This document shows positions 1 through 9,399 of a DNA stretch of 64,000 nucleotides, piece by piece. The notes below the pieces were generated by a model, which saw only the letters and a program-made list of their open reading frames with translations, was not told the origin of the DNA and made no database searches. A program made the position numbers and the translations under genes. The DNA lies in NCBI GenBank assembly GCA_005777235.1, contig SXND01000087.1:35623-99622 (forward strand). The letters are read 5' to 3'. The stretch comes from Pseudomonadota bacterium (GTDB lineage Bacteria > Tectomicrobia > Entotheonellia > Entotheonellales > Entotheonellaceae). The first letter of the stretch is position 1; each line of letters starts with the position of its first letter.

Positions 1-899
1 ATACGCCCGAGGACCAGTAGCCACGGCTGGACCTTGCGCGCATGCTGTAAGATCTTCTCAAAGGCTTTGCCGGGTAAGAGGGTCAGCTTCATCTCCACAC
101 CTTCGGCTTCGGCAATTTCGCGCGCCACTTCCAGGTGGGATTGATAAATCTTGGCGAGCCCGGTGTCGATAATTTCTTCGTGGAGCTGCTCTTGTTCTTT
201 GAAACGGAACACCTTGGCGGCTTGTTCCGAGAGCACATCGACAATGCCATTGAAGGCGACGTAGTGCAGGAAGGGATCGTAGACAGAGACCACTTCAAGC
301 GGCTTGTGGAACGTTTTGCTGAGTGCGATGGCGGTGCGCAGGCCGCCGAAGCACTGCGGGCTGCCGTCCACACCCACCATAATAGTGTCACCGCAGGTCA
401 TGGGATCTTGCAGGTGCTTGATGACCAGGACATCGCGTTGGACGCGCCGGGTCACGCGTTCGCACACACTGCCAATCACGCTGTCTTTCACGGCCCCAAT
501 CCCCAGGGCTCCCATGATCACCAGGTCATAGTCACTCGTCGCAATGTCTTCGACGAGGACTTTATAATGCTTGCCATCAAACGTTTTGCGCTCATAAGGC
601 AGCCCGGCCGCTTCGCAACGCCGCTGCAAGACATCGAGATACGAATCCGAGATCAACTGCAGACCCATGGTGATGAGCGAATCATGGATCTTGCGTTGCC
701 GCGCCAGTTCGTTCTCATCTTGGTACTCTTCCGGCAGCGTGTACTCCATTTGCTTGAAGCGATAATCGTGCATCTTGGCCGCGTAGACGTGACTCCCAAC
801 CACGGTGGCGTTCCAGGGGGCGGCAAGCGCTAGCGCCATTTCAATGGCTTGATTCGAGTATTCTGAGTTATCGACCGGCACATAAATCTTCTTGAACAT
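1..899 (-). CDS. Universal stress protein (UspA family), 3' end truncated by the window edge
   Basis: Reverse-strand translation MFKKIYVPVDNSEYSNQAIEMALALAAPWNATVVGSHVY...DYDLVIMGALGIGAVKDSVIGSVCERVTRRVQRDVLVIK...GDTIMVGVDGS; Usp-type G-x(2)-G-x(9)-G-S motif; open at the left edge so absent from the ORF track. Confidence 0.85.
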   Translation of the reverse strand, partial: MFKKIYVPVDNSEYSNQAIEMALALAAPWNATVVGSHVYAAKMHDYRFKQMEYTLPEEYQDENELARQRKIHDSLITMGLQLISDSYLDVLQRRCEAAGLPYERKTFDGKHYKVLVEDIATSDYDLVIMGALGIGAVKDSVIGSVCERVTRRVQRDVLVIKHLQDPMTCGDTIMVGVDGSPQCFGGLRTAIALSKTFHKPLEVVSVYDPFLHYVAFNGIVDVLSEQAAKVFRFKEQEQLHEEIIDTGLAKIYQSHLEVAREIAEAEGVEMKLTLLPGKAFEKILQHARKVQPWLLVLGR

Positions 900-965
900 C
901 AGCTCTCCTTGCGTCCACTCGCCTTGCCAGCGCCAGCCGTGAGCGCCTCCCTGGCCTTTACATGC

Positions 966-1580
966 CTATTTGAACACGCCGCCCTTGGCGCTGCCATCGT
1001 CGAGCGTTTTGACGTACATAAAATCAGAGACTGCAGCGACATCGCGTATGTGCTGGATCGTCAGCTTTTTGCCCTCTTTCTCGAACTGCTCCTGCAGTTC
1101 TTTGACTTTCTTCACCATGGGGTCAGAGGTAATGCCTTTCATCATCTGGTTGTATTTATCGACCTTATCCGGCACCGTCACTTTTCCCCAGTCCATAGCG
1201 ATCTCTTTATGCTCTTTGGGGAATTTGAGGTTCCAGGAGGTCGCCCCATTGCGAATGAGATCGTGCACTACCGCGTCAATGTCTTTGATGAATTTCTCTT
1301 TATTGGCTTTGAAGGCGTCATCACCGCCCAGCGCTTGATACACCCGCCAGGTTCTGGGATGCCGCAAGTCTGCAGCGCCCGCCTGATCCCCACCCGTACC
1401 ACCTTTGCCATGGCATTTCAGACAGGTATTCTCACCATCGGTGTTATAGACGTCCTCACCGATCTTGAGGAGTTGTTCTTTGGACAGCCCCAGCTTGGCC
1501 ACACTCGCTTCGATGGGATCCTCAGCATACGTCGGCACCACGAAGACACTCAGGCACACTACCGTCAACAACCACCGCAT
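966..1580 (-). CDS. Periplasmic c-type cytochrome (single CxxCH)
   Basis: Signal peptide MRWLLTVVCLSVFVVPTYA; haem motif CLKCH; start chosen at MRWLL within ORF 966..1664. Confidence 0.8.
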   Translation of the reverse strand: MRWLLTVVCLSVFVVPTYAEDPIEASVAKLGLSKEQLLKIGEDVYNTDGENTCLKCHGKGGTGGDQAGAADLRHPRTWRVYQALGGDDAFKANKEKFIKDIDAVVHDLIRNGATSWNLKFPKEHKEIAMDWGKVTVPDKVDKYNQMMKGITSDPMVKKVKELQEQFEKEGKKLTIQHIRDVAAVSDFMYVKTLDDGSAKGGVFK

Positions 1581-1688
1581 GATCCTAGCTCCTTCAAGGA
1601 CTCTCTCCGTGCCTATCGTGCCGCACACGCACGTATGGCCTCTTAGACGACAAACGGGCACCATTGTATGCAGCCTGGCGTGAATCCG

Positions 1689-1935
1689 TCAAGCTGAAAG
1701 GGCCGTCATTTCCGCTGTGCTATAGCCTACGGCGTGCAGGACACTGGCGGTCTGGGCGCCTAAATCTGGTACGGGGAAACGCACCGTGCAGGGGGCCTCT
1801 TGGAATTTGAGCGGAAAACCGGTCATGTGCACCGTCCCGTGCCCAGCGTGCGGAATTGCCAGCACCATTTCCTGCGAGAGGATCTGCGGATCGGTCAGCA
1901 CCTCGGCCAAGTTCATCAAAGATACCTCGGGAAAC
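1689..1935 (-). pseudogene. CaiB/BaiF CoA-transferase, C-terminal fragment
   Basis: NLAEVLTDPQILSQEMVLAIPHAGHGTVHMTGFPLKFQEAPCTVRFPVPDLGAQTASVLHAVGYSTAEMTAL matches the family C-terminus; separated from the N-terminal part by a TnpB element. Confidence 0.7.
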
Positions 1936-2028
1936 TCCGTCCTTCGGGGTGGAGAGGAAGAGGGTTGGCCAGGCCCATGGCCCACAATGCCTACGGTACA
2001 TGAGAGGCAACCATGCTATACTCTCACT

Positions 2029-3156
2029 ATGAAGCTCACTTTGCAACTCCGACTCGTGCCGACCACAGACCAGGCCGCGGCCTTGCGTGCGACGATGGCC
2101 GCGTTCAACGCCGCGGCGACCTATGCCGCACAGGCGGGCTTCGCGGCGGGGCTGTTTGGCCAAATCTCCATACACCATCTGGTGTACTACGAGATTCGGA
2201 CCCGCTTCGGGCTGTCGTCGCAGCTGGCGGTCCGGGCGATGGCCAAGGCGGTCGAGTGCTTTCAGCGCGACAAGACCGTGTGCCCGACGTTCAAGCCTGA
2301 CGGGGCCATCTGCTACGATCAACGGGTGTTGAGCTTCCACGGCTTGAGTGCCGCAAGCCTCTGGACACTGCGGGGACGTGTCGAGGTGCCGTTTGTCTGC
2401 GGACCGTACCAGCGGGCACGCCAGGGACGCATCAAGGGCCAGGCGGACTTGGTCTGGCGTGGCGGCACCTTCTATCTGCTCTGTACCATCGAGATGCCCG
2501 AAGACCCCCCGCTTGCTCCCCAGGACGTGATGGGCGTTGATCTGGGCGTCATCAACCTGGCAACGACCTCGGATGGCACCACCTATAGCGGCGTAGGGAT
2601 AGAAGCCTGTCGCACGCGGTACGCGAAGCGCCGGCAACGGCTGCAACGTGCGGCGGCCCTCGCCCAGATGGACGGGAAGCGTCCCAAGAAGATGCGTCAG
2701 GCGCTGCAACGCATGGCCCACAAAGAGGCGGGCTTTCGTCGCGACGTCAATCACCGTATCAGCAAGACGCTGGTGGCGTCTGCCAAAGGCACCCAGCGAG
2801 GTATCGCGTTGGAAGATCTGACGCATATCCGCGCGCGGTCTCGGTTTCGGCAGCCGCAACGCGCCAGAATGACCGGCTGGGCCTTTGCCCAATTGCGCCG
2901 CTTCGTCGAGTACAAGGCCCAACGCGCTGGTGTGCCTGTCGGGCTGGTGAACCCTCGGCATACGAGCCAGGGCTGCAACCGCTGTGGACATGTGGAGCGA
3001 GCCAACCGCCAGAGCCAAGCGCGTTTCTCCTGCCACTCATGTGGCTATACGACCCACGCTGATTTGAACGCCGCGCACAACATCAGAGATCGGGGACGCG
3101 TCAAAGTCCCTTTGGTGGCGGTACCTCTCCGGCAACTCCGGTTGCCGCTGGCGTAG
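2029..3156 (+). CDS. tnpB: TnpB (IS605 OrfB-type) RNA-guided endonuclease, apparently intact
   Basis: MKLTLQLRLVPTTDQAAAL...; RuvC motifs GVDLGVINLATT, ALEDLTHI, HADLNAAHNI; zinc finger CNRCGH...CHSCG; hairpins ctccgtccttcggggtggag (left) and ctccgtccttcagggcggag (right). Confidence 0.9.
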   Translation: MKLTLQLRLVPTTDQAAALRATMAAFNAAATYAAQAGFAAGLFGQISIHHLVYYEIRTRFGLSSQLAVRAMAKAVECFQRDKTVCPTFKPDGAICYDQRVLSFHGLSAASLWTLRGRVEVPFVCGPYQRARQGRIKGQADLVWRGGTFYLLCTIEMPEDPPLAPQDVMGVDLGVINLATTSDGTTYSGVGIEACRTRYAKRRQRLQRAAALAQMDGKRPKKMRQALQRMAHKEAGFRRDVNHRISKTLVASAKGTQRGIALEDLTHIRARSRFRQPQRARMTGWAFAQLRRFVEYKAQRAGVPVGLVNPRHTSQGCNRCGHVERANRQSQARFSCHSCGYTTHADLNAAHNIRDRGRVKVPLVAVPLRQLRLPLA

Positions 3157-3190
3157 CCAGCTACAAGCTCCGTCCTTCAGGGCGGAGTAT

Positions 3191-3630
3191 TTGACAAAGC
3201 CACTCATGGCCTGGGCAATGAAGTCGAACGCGGGGCGGTTGGCGTAGGGGCCGCGCGCGCCGAAGCCGGTCACGCTGGTATGAATGATGCCGGGCCGCAG
3301 GGCGCAGAGTTGCGGCCAAGCGAGCCCCAAAGTCGTCATGACACCAGGGCGGAAGTTGTCGACGACCACATCGGCGGTCGCAATCAGGCGACGCAGCGCC
3401 TCTTGTCCCGCGGGGCGGTGCAGGTTGAGGACCACGGAATGCTTGTTGCGGTTAAAGGCCGCGAAATACCAGCTCAAACCCTCAACCATCACCCCCTGGC
3501 CCCGCAGTGGATCTCCACCCGGGGGCTCGATTTTTATCACGTCCGCGCCCATATCTGCCAGGAGCATAGTGCAGAAAGGGCCTGAGAGAATACGGGTCAG
3601 ATCCAGCACACGCACACCGTGTAATTGCAT
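3191..3630 (-). pseudogene. CaiB/BaiF CoA-transferase, N-terminal fragment
   Basis: MQLHGVRVLDLTRILSGPFCTMLLADMGADVIKIEPPGGDPLRGQG...DVVVDNFRPGVM...AFDFIAQAMSGFV then runs into the TnpB right end. Confidence 0.85.
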
Positions 3631-3757
3631 ACGTACGTTCCTTAAGGTCTCGCGCACGTGTCTGGCTCGTCATGGGGCTCAAGCCAGGAGACGTGCAACC
3701 GATAAGCACACTGACCAAAAATGCACACGTTCAATCATCGTGGGGAGGCACTTGGGT

Positions 3758-4270
3758 ATGCCGCAGGTGACAGAGGCAGTCCGCATTCATCTCAACAAAT
3801 TGCGCCAAGGGCTCGTGACCTGTGTGCATTGTGGTGTGCAACGGACGGTGAATATGGCACAATATCCAGAATATCACTCAGGGAACAAATCTCTCCAAGT
3901 GAAGTGCAACCTCTGCAAGAAGCCCTTTCTTGTCCGCTTTGACCTCCGACGCTATCACCGCGTGACGACTCATTTCCCCGGGCAACTCGTGCAGCAGCAG
4001 ACAGGTTCGGCCCTGCCCCCGATCACCATCGCGTCACTCTCGGTCAGCGGCGTCGGGTTCCACATGCCTATACCGCCCGACATGAAGCTTGGCGAGAAAT
4101 ATCACATAACCTTTACCCTGGATGACGAGGACCGCTCCACCGTATCCGAGACTGTTATTGTCAAGTGTATATACGGCACGCTGATCGGCGCGGAATTTGA
4201 TCCTCCCGATAGGTACCATCACGCCCTCGATTTTTACGTGCTCGCCAACACGCCTCTGGGCGATTTCTAG
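3758..4270 (+). CDS. PilZ-domain-like protein with N-terminal Cys motifs
   Basis: CVHC...CNLC then RRYHRVTTHFPGQLV...ITIASLSVSGVGF...GTLIGAEFDPPD...ALDFYV, PilZ-like spacing. Confidence 0.65.
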   Translation: MPQVTEAVRIHLNKLRQGLVTCVHCGVQRTVNMAQYPEYHSGNKSLQVKCNLCKKPFLVRFDLRRYHRVTTHFPGQLVQQQTGSALPPITIASLSVSGVGFHMPIPPDMKLGEKYHITFTLDDEDRSTVSETVIVKCIYGTLIGAEFDPPDRYHHALDFYVLANTPLGDF

Positions 4271-4376
4271 TCTACCATCCTGAGACGCTGGGTGATCGGG
4301 TAGAGTTCACCCAGCTCTCTATCCCACAGCGAAGCTCTGAGGGCGAGACTCCACACCGGCAAGCGAGAAATTTGTA

Positions 4377-4405
4377 TTGACAATAAGAGGCCAGAACGCT
4401 ATATA
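4377..4405 (+). promoter_or_regulatory. Sigma70-type promoter upstream of dnaA
   Basis: TTGACA - 17 bp - TATATA, about 70 bp before the dnaA start. Confidence 0.6.
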
Positions 4406-4472
4406 TGCCCAGAGTAGCTAGTCTGAGAGATGGCAGGATTTTATGATGAGACGTTGAGGCAGCATAGCAGGG

Positions 4473-5888
4473 GTGGTCACATTGGGCGAGGGCAAATTCG
4501 CGGGAGCACCGCATTCCAGGACGCCGCAAGAACGGTCCAGTAGTGTCGAACATACCTGGCAAGAAGTGCTTCAGGTGGTGCGTGAACGCGTCGAAGCGAC
4601 CAAATATGCGACGTGGTTTGCGCCGCTGAAACCCCTCTCCGGTGCGGTGGGGATGCTGCGCATTGCGGCGCCTAACACCTTTGTGCGCGACTGGATGGCC
4701 GAGCACTATCACGGACTGGTCACCAGCATTCTCGCGGAAATGACTGGGGTCGCGCATCAGATTTTTTTTGTCGTCCACGAACCACCAGACGTGGCGCCGC
4801 CGCCAGCGCCGAGCGAGCCTGCCCCGCCGCAGAGCCCCACAGCCCGCGTCACAGTGACCGCAGGCCAGGCGTTTAATCCACGCTTTACCTTCGAGACGTT
4901 CGTCGTCGGTTCCAGTAATCAATTTGCGCATGCCGCCTGCTTGGCGGTCGCGCGCCACCCCGCCCGGACCTATAACCCCCTCTTCATCTATGGCGACGTG
5001 GGCCTGGGCAAAACCCATCTCTTACATGCTATCGGGCACTATGTTCAGCAAACCCACCACCACAACATGGTGACGTGTTACGTCTCTTCCGAAAAATTCC
5101 TCAATGATTTGGTAAGTGCCCTCAGTCACGACAAGATGGATGACTTTCGCAATCGGTATCGCCGCAATGATGTCATTCTCGTTGATGACGTCCAGTTTCT
5201 CATTGGGAAAGAGCGCACGCAGGAAGAATTTTTCCATACGTTCAATGTCCTGTTTAACGATAACAAACAGATTGTGTTAACGAGTGATAAGTTGCCGAAA
5301 GACATGGTGGGGCTGGAAAGGCGGTTACGGTCGCGCTTTGAATGGGGCTTGGTCGCGGATCTGCAGGCCCCTGATCTGGAAACCAAAACCGCGATCCTGA
5401 CGAAAAAAGCCGAATACATGCAGATGCCTCTTCCGGACGAGGTCGCGTGGTTTTTGGCGCGCCGTTTACGGGGTGATATTCGCAAACTCGAAGGGGCTCT
5501 GAACGTCGTTGAAGCGTTTACGACGATGACGGGGCAGGAGATTACCGTCAAGTTAGTGCAAAGTCTTATCGGTGAACTGGCGGATGTGTCCGAAGGGTGG
5601 TCCATTTCTATCGCGGATATCGAGCGGGCGGTGGCGGATCGTTATAACCTGAAAGGAACACTGTTGCGCTCCAAGAAGCGCACCAAAGAAATTGCGCATG
5701 CCCGCCACGTGGCGATGTATCTGACCCGCACGCTGACCAAGGCTTCGTTACCACAGATTGGCAAAAATTTTGGGGACCGTGACCATACCTCTGTGTTACA
5801 CGCCTGCAACAAAATCAAAGGGATGGTCGAGGACGATTGGCGCTTTAAGGAGGAAGTCGAGCAGCTCATCCGGACGCTTCAGGGATAG
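4473..5888 (+). CDS. dnaA: Chromosomal replication initiator DnaA
   Basis: NPLFIYGDVGLGKTHLLHAIGHY, VILVDDVQFLIGKERTQEEFFHTFN, C-terminal FGDRDHTSVLHACNKI; GTG start. Confidence 0.97.
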   Translation: MVTLGEGKFAGAPHSRTPQERSSSVEHTWQEVLQVVRERVEATKYATWFAPLKPLSGAVGMLRIAAPNTFVRDWMAEHYHGLVTSILAEMTGVAHQIFFVVHEPPDVAPPPAPSEPAPPQSPTARVTVTAGQAFNPRFTFETFVVGSSNQFAHAACLAVARHPARTYNPLFIYGDVGLGKTHLLHAIGHYVQQTHHHNMVTCYVSSEKFLNDLVSALSHDKMDDFRNRYRRNDVILVDDVQFLIGKERTQEEFFHTFNVLFNDNKQIVLTSDKLPKDMVGLERRLRSRFEWGLVADLQAPDLETKTAILTKKAEYMQMPLPDEVAWFLARRLRGDIRKLEGALNVVEAFTTMTGQEITVKLVQSLIGELADVSEGWSISIADIERAVADRYNLKGTLLRSKKRTKEIAHARHVAMYLTRTLTKASLPQIGKNFGDRDHTSVLHACNKIKGMVEDDWRFKEEVEQLIRTLQG

Positions 5889-5909
5889 CAGCGGCTCCAG
5901 AGGTGGCGT

Positions 5910-6584
5910 ATGGCCAAACAACACGTAAAACTCTCGGGTACAGACTCTGGGCTCCTGCTGCGACTCGAATGGGGGGATCCCCTGCCGCAGCTGTTAGTCG
6001 AACTCGAGGAATACTTACAACAATCGCCGCAATTCTTCACGGGCGCACAGGTGTTACTCGAAATCGGTACGCAGCCGGTCTCGCGGCACGACATGGAGCA
6101 GTTGGCGGTGGTCTTGTCCCGCTATGGGGTGACGCTCCAAGGGGTCATGCCCAGGCTCGATGGCACCGAACGCCGCCAGCCACTTTCCGCGCGCACCCCG
6201 TTCGTCGCCGCACCGCCAGATCCGTATACGCTCGTGCATGTCGAACATCGGACGGTCCGGTCGGGCGAAAAAGTTGCCGCTGATGGCCATTTGGTCGTCA
6301 TCGGGGATGTGAATCCTGGCGCCGAGGTCATGGCGGGTTATAACATCTTTGTCTGGGGGGCTCTCAGAGGTTCCGCGTACGCTGGGGTGCCGGACCGTGA
6401 GGAGGCAATTATCACCGCTCTGCACTTCGCCCCGATCCAACTGCGTATTGCCGGGCATATTGCCCGACCGCCAGAAGCGCGTGCCACCACCACGGGATCG
6501 CCCGAGATGGCACGCATTGACCAAAATGCTATTGTGGTCGAGGCGTGGGAGCGGGGGTGGGGTGGATTTTCTAAAAGGGGATAG
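5910..6584 (+). CDS. minC: Septum site-determining protein MinC
   Basis: C-terminal VRSGEKVAADGHLVVIGDVNPGAEVMAGYNIFVWGALRGSAYAGVPDREEAIITALHFAPIQLRIAGHIARPPE. Confidence 0.95.
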   Translation: MAKQHVKLSGTDSGLLLRLEWGDPLPQLLVELEEYLQQSPQFFTGAQVLLEIGTQPVSRHDMEQLAVVLSRYGVTLQGVMPRLDGTERRQPLSARTPFVAAPPDPYTLVHVEHRTVRSGEKVAADGHLVVIGDVNPGAEVMAGYNIFVWGALRGSAYAGVPDREEAIITALHFAPIQLRIAGHIARPPEARATTTGSPEMARIDQNAIVVEAWERGWGGFSKRG

Positions 6585-6587
6585 GCC

Positions 6588-7382
6588 GTGGCTGGACGAG
6601 TCATCACTGTAACGTCAGGCAAAGGCGGCGTTGGGAAAACGACTTTTAGTGCGAACGTCAGCGCTGCACTCGCCGAATTGGGTAAAAAGGCCGTGGCGGT
6701 CGATACGGATGTGGGATTACGCAACCTCGACATTGTGATGGGGCTGGAAAATCGTATCGTTTACGATCTGGTCGATGTGGTGGAAGGGCGCTGCCGTCTC
6801 CAAAAGGCTCTGATCCGCGATAAACGTTTATCCTCCCTCTATATGCTGCCTGCCGCTCAAACGCGCGACAAAAGCGCCGTCAGTCCTGACTCCATGGAAA
6901 AAATTTGCACAGAACTCCGGTCCCAGTTTGACTTCACGATCATTGACTCCCCAGCGGGGATTGAAGGTGGCTTCCAGAATGCCATTGCCGGGGCCGACGA
7001 AGTCGTGATCGTGACGACACCACACGTGTCGGCTATTCGCGACGCGGATCGCGTCATCGGTCTGCTGGAATCTGCCGAGAAACAGCAGATCTATCTGATC
7101 GTCAATCGATTGCAGGCAGAGATGGTACGGCGTGGGGACATGCTCGACATCCCGGATATTTTGGATATTCTGGGCATTGAACTGCTCGGGCTTATCCCCG
7201 AAGACGAGATGATCGTGGTGACAAGTAATCGCGGGGAACTGGTGGCGCTGAATCCGGCTTCCCCAGCGGGGCATGCGTATCGTAACATTGCGCGACGGCT
7301 CCTCGGGGAAGACATTCCTCTGCTGCCACTGGAGGAAGATAAAGGTCTCTTGAAGCGCATAGCTCGCTTTTTCAAAAGCTAG
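6588..7382 (+). CDS. minD: Septum site-determining ATPase MinD
   Basis: ITVTSGKGGVGKTTFSANVSAALAELGKKAVAVDTDVGLRNLDIVMGLENRIVYDLVDVVEGRC; amphipathic C-terminus LLKRIARFFKS. Confidence 0.97.
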   Translation: MAGRVITVTSGKGGVGKTTFSANVSAALAELGKKAVAVDTDVGLRNLDIVMGLENRIVYDLVDVVEGRCRLQKALIRDKRLSSLYMLPAAQTRDKSAVSPDSMEKICTELRSQFDFTIIDSPAGIEGGFQNAIAGADEVVIVTTPHVSAIRDADRVIGLLESAEKQQIYLIVNRLQAEMVRRGDMLDIPDILDILGIELLGLIPEDEMIVVTSNRGELVALNPASPAGHAYRNIARRLLGEDIPLLPLEEDKGLLKRIARFFKS

Positions 7383-7417
7383 CAGCGCGGAGGCGTGTAC
7401 GGTGGAGTCGACGTACT

Positions 7418-8743
7418 ATGACCCGAGCAATCGGAGAGACTGCGCCAAACTGTGTCTTTGTGCTTGATACGGACCGTATGCCCCAAACGCCTGTGCATTC
7501 GGCGGTAGCCCGCCAGATGCTGCGCGCCAAGACTGCGGCCGTGTTCACGTGCCATCCCTCCACGATCATCCTGAAGACGGCTGTCCCTGCCCTCCTAGCG
7601 GCGCACACGCATCGCCTGAAGATTGACCCAGGCAGCAAAACCACCGGCCTCGCCTTACTGGATGGAGCCACGGTGGTCTGGGCTGCTGAGCTGACGCACC
7701 GCGGGCAGCGGATCAGAGACGCCCTGCTCAGTCGTCGCGCCATGCGGCGCAACCGGCGGCAACGGAATACGCGCTACCGCCAGCCACGTTTTGACAACCG
7801 CACACGCCCTGACGGGTGGCTACCGCCCTCGCTCACAAGCCGGGTAGCGCACGTCATGACGTGGGTAGAACGGTTGGCGCGGCTCTGTAGGATCACGTCC
7901 CTCAGCCAAGAGTTGGTGCGCTTCGACATGCAGCGCATGCAGCACGCCGAGAGCGCTGGCGTGGAGTACCAGCACGGCGAGTTGGCGGGCTATGAAGTGC
8001 GCGAGTATCTGCTGGAAAAGTGGCACCGCACGTGTGCGTACTGCCACAAGACAGGCGTGCCGTTGCAAGTCGAGCATGTCATCCCCAAAGCGCGCGGGGG
8101 CTCGGACCGTGTGTCCAACCTCACGCTGGCCTGTGGTCCGTGCAACCAACAGAAAAGCACACAGACGGCGGCAGAGTTCGGCTTTCCTGCGGTGCAAGCC
8201 CAGGGCAAGCTGCCGTTGAAAGATGCGGCTGCCGTCAACACGACCCGTTGGGCACTCTATCGAGCGTTGCAGACCACTGGGCTCCCAGTCGAGACAGGTA
8301 CGGGTGGGCGCACGAAATACAACCGGTCGCGGCTGGGCATCGCCAAATCCCACTGGGGGGACGCGGCGTGTGTCGGGGCCAGCACCCCGGACACGCTGTG
8401 TGTGAGGGGCATACAACGATTAGGCATCCGCGCCATGGGCCACGGGACACGGCAGATGTGTCGCACCGATGCCCACGGGTTCCCGAAGAGTCACCGGGCA
8501 CGGCAGAAACGCTACTTCGGCATGCAGACCGGGGATATCGTCCAAGCGGTCGTGCCCAAGGGCAAGTACGCTGGCACGTGGACAAGCCGCGTCGTCGTCA
8601 AGGCGAGCGGGTGGTTTGACCTGGTCATCTATGGCAAGAAGGCCAGTGTGCATCAGAAGCATTGCACGCGGCTCTGGGCTGCCGATGGCTATACGTATAC
8701 CCTGCCTGCTGTTGCAGGCACCGCTATGTCCTCCCCCCGCTGA
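7418..8743 (+). CDS. iscB: IscB RNA-guided nuclease (copy 1), inserted between minD and minE and lacking an upstream omega-RNA
   Basis: PLMP-like N-terminus VFVLDTDRMPQTPVHSAVARQML; RuvC-I KIDPGSKTTGLAL; Arg-rich bridge RRAMRRNRRQRNTRYR; HNH VEHVIPKARGGSDRVSNLTLACGPCN; RuvC-III SHWGDAACVGA. Confidence 0.93.
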   Translation: MTRAIGETAPNCVFVLDTDRMPQTPVHSAVARQMLRAKTAAVFTCHPSTIILKTAVPALLAAHTHRLKIDPGSKTTGLALLDGATVVWAAELTHRGQRIRDALLSRRAMRRNRRQRNTRYRQPRFDNRTRPDGWLPPSLTSRVAHVMTWVERLARLCRITSLSQELVRFDMQRMQHAESAGVEYQHGELAGYEVREYLLEKWHRTCAYCHKTGVPLQVEHVIPKARGGSDRVSNLTLACGPCNQQKSTQTAAEFGFPAVQAQGKLPLKDAAAVNTTRWALYRALQTTGLPVETGTGGRTKYNRSRLGIAKSHWGDAACVGASTPDTLCVRGIQRLGIRAMGHGTRQMCRTDAHGFPKSHRARQKRYFGMQTGDIVQAVVPKGKYAGTWTSRVVVKASGWFDLVIYGKKASVHQKHCTRLWAADGYTYTLPAVAGTAMSSPR

Positions 8744-8889
8744 AGCGGGGGGTCTCCACAGCGGAAATTTTAGGATCTCGTCGAAATTTCCTACATAACA
8801 GTCATGTGAAATGTGTATATGCCGCACATTTTTCTTCAAGTCACAAGGGAAGAGGCGTCTTGGAGGGATACCATGTGTCATGCTAAACT

Positions 8890-9065
8890 CACGCTACTCC
8901 AGCAGGGTCGGAGGCGGCTCAAGCCGTACCCTTGTAGTCAGGAGTCTACCCTAGGCGATAGGGGTAGTGACGCCTGTGGAGAGCGGAGCACTGGCTGCGG
9001 GGGCCCTACGGTGAAACTCTGCTCGACGAAGCAGGAACTAGCGTGCACGTGTGTGCACAATCTAG
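8890..9065 (+). ncRNA. Candidate structured RNA / possible transposon omega-RNA relic upstream of minE
   Basis: At least four stems: CGGCT..AGCCG (8915-8926), CTACCCTA..TAGGGGTAG (8946-8966), CTGCT..AGCAG (9019-9034), GTGCAC..GTGCAC (9043-9058); no convincing ORF. Confidence 0.35.
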
Positions 9066-9078
9066 AAAGCAGAGTAGC

Positions 9079-9399
9079 ATGGGGTTAATTGATCGTCTGG
9101 TTAAACATCTCTCGCCGGGGACCTATGCGCAACCAAGCAAGAACGCGGCGAAAGAGCGCCTCAAGCTAGCGCTGACTTATGACCGTGGTGGTTTACCTCA
9201 AGGGGTGATCGAGCATCTACGGGATGAGATTATCCGGGTCATTGTGAAACATCTGGAGGTTAATGAGGAGGAAATTGAGATCAACTTCGACCGGACGGTT
9301 GAGGAAGATAAGTTGATCGCTAGCATCCCCCTCCGGATGGTCCCACGTCCCAAGCACTCTAAGAGCGAGGAAGCCCCACCACCTCCAGAGCCAGAGTGA
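9079..9399 (+). CDS. minE: Cell division topological specificity factor MinE
   Basis: MGLIDRLVKHLSPG...NAAKERLKLALTYDRGGLPQGVIEHLRDEIIRVIVKHLEVNEEEIEINFDR. Confidence 0.93.
   Translation: MGLIDRLVKHLSPGTYAQPSKNAAKERLKLALTYDRGGLPQGVIEHLRDEIIRVIVKHLEVNEEEIEINFDRTVEEDKLIASIPLRMVPRPKHSKSEEAPPPPEPE

Noticed and set aside
135-833. Plus-strand 232-aa ORF
   Set aside because: Antisense shadow of the universal stress protein gene, whose translation is clearly recognisable on the minus strand.
909-1646. Plus-strand 245-aa ORF
   Set aside because: Antisense of the cytochrome c gene; no family features.
1720-3036. Minus-strand 438-aa ORF
   Set aside because: Antisense of TnpB copy 1, typical of high-GC coding DNA.
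4261-4472. oriC upstream of dnaA
   Set aside because: No cluster of DnaA boxes (TTATCCACA-like) or strongly AT-rich unwinding region seen by eye.
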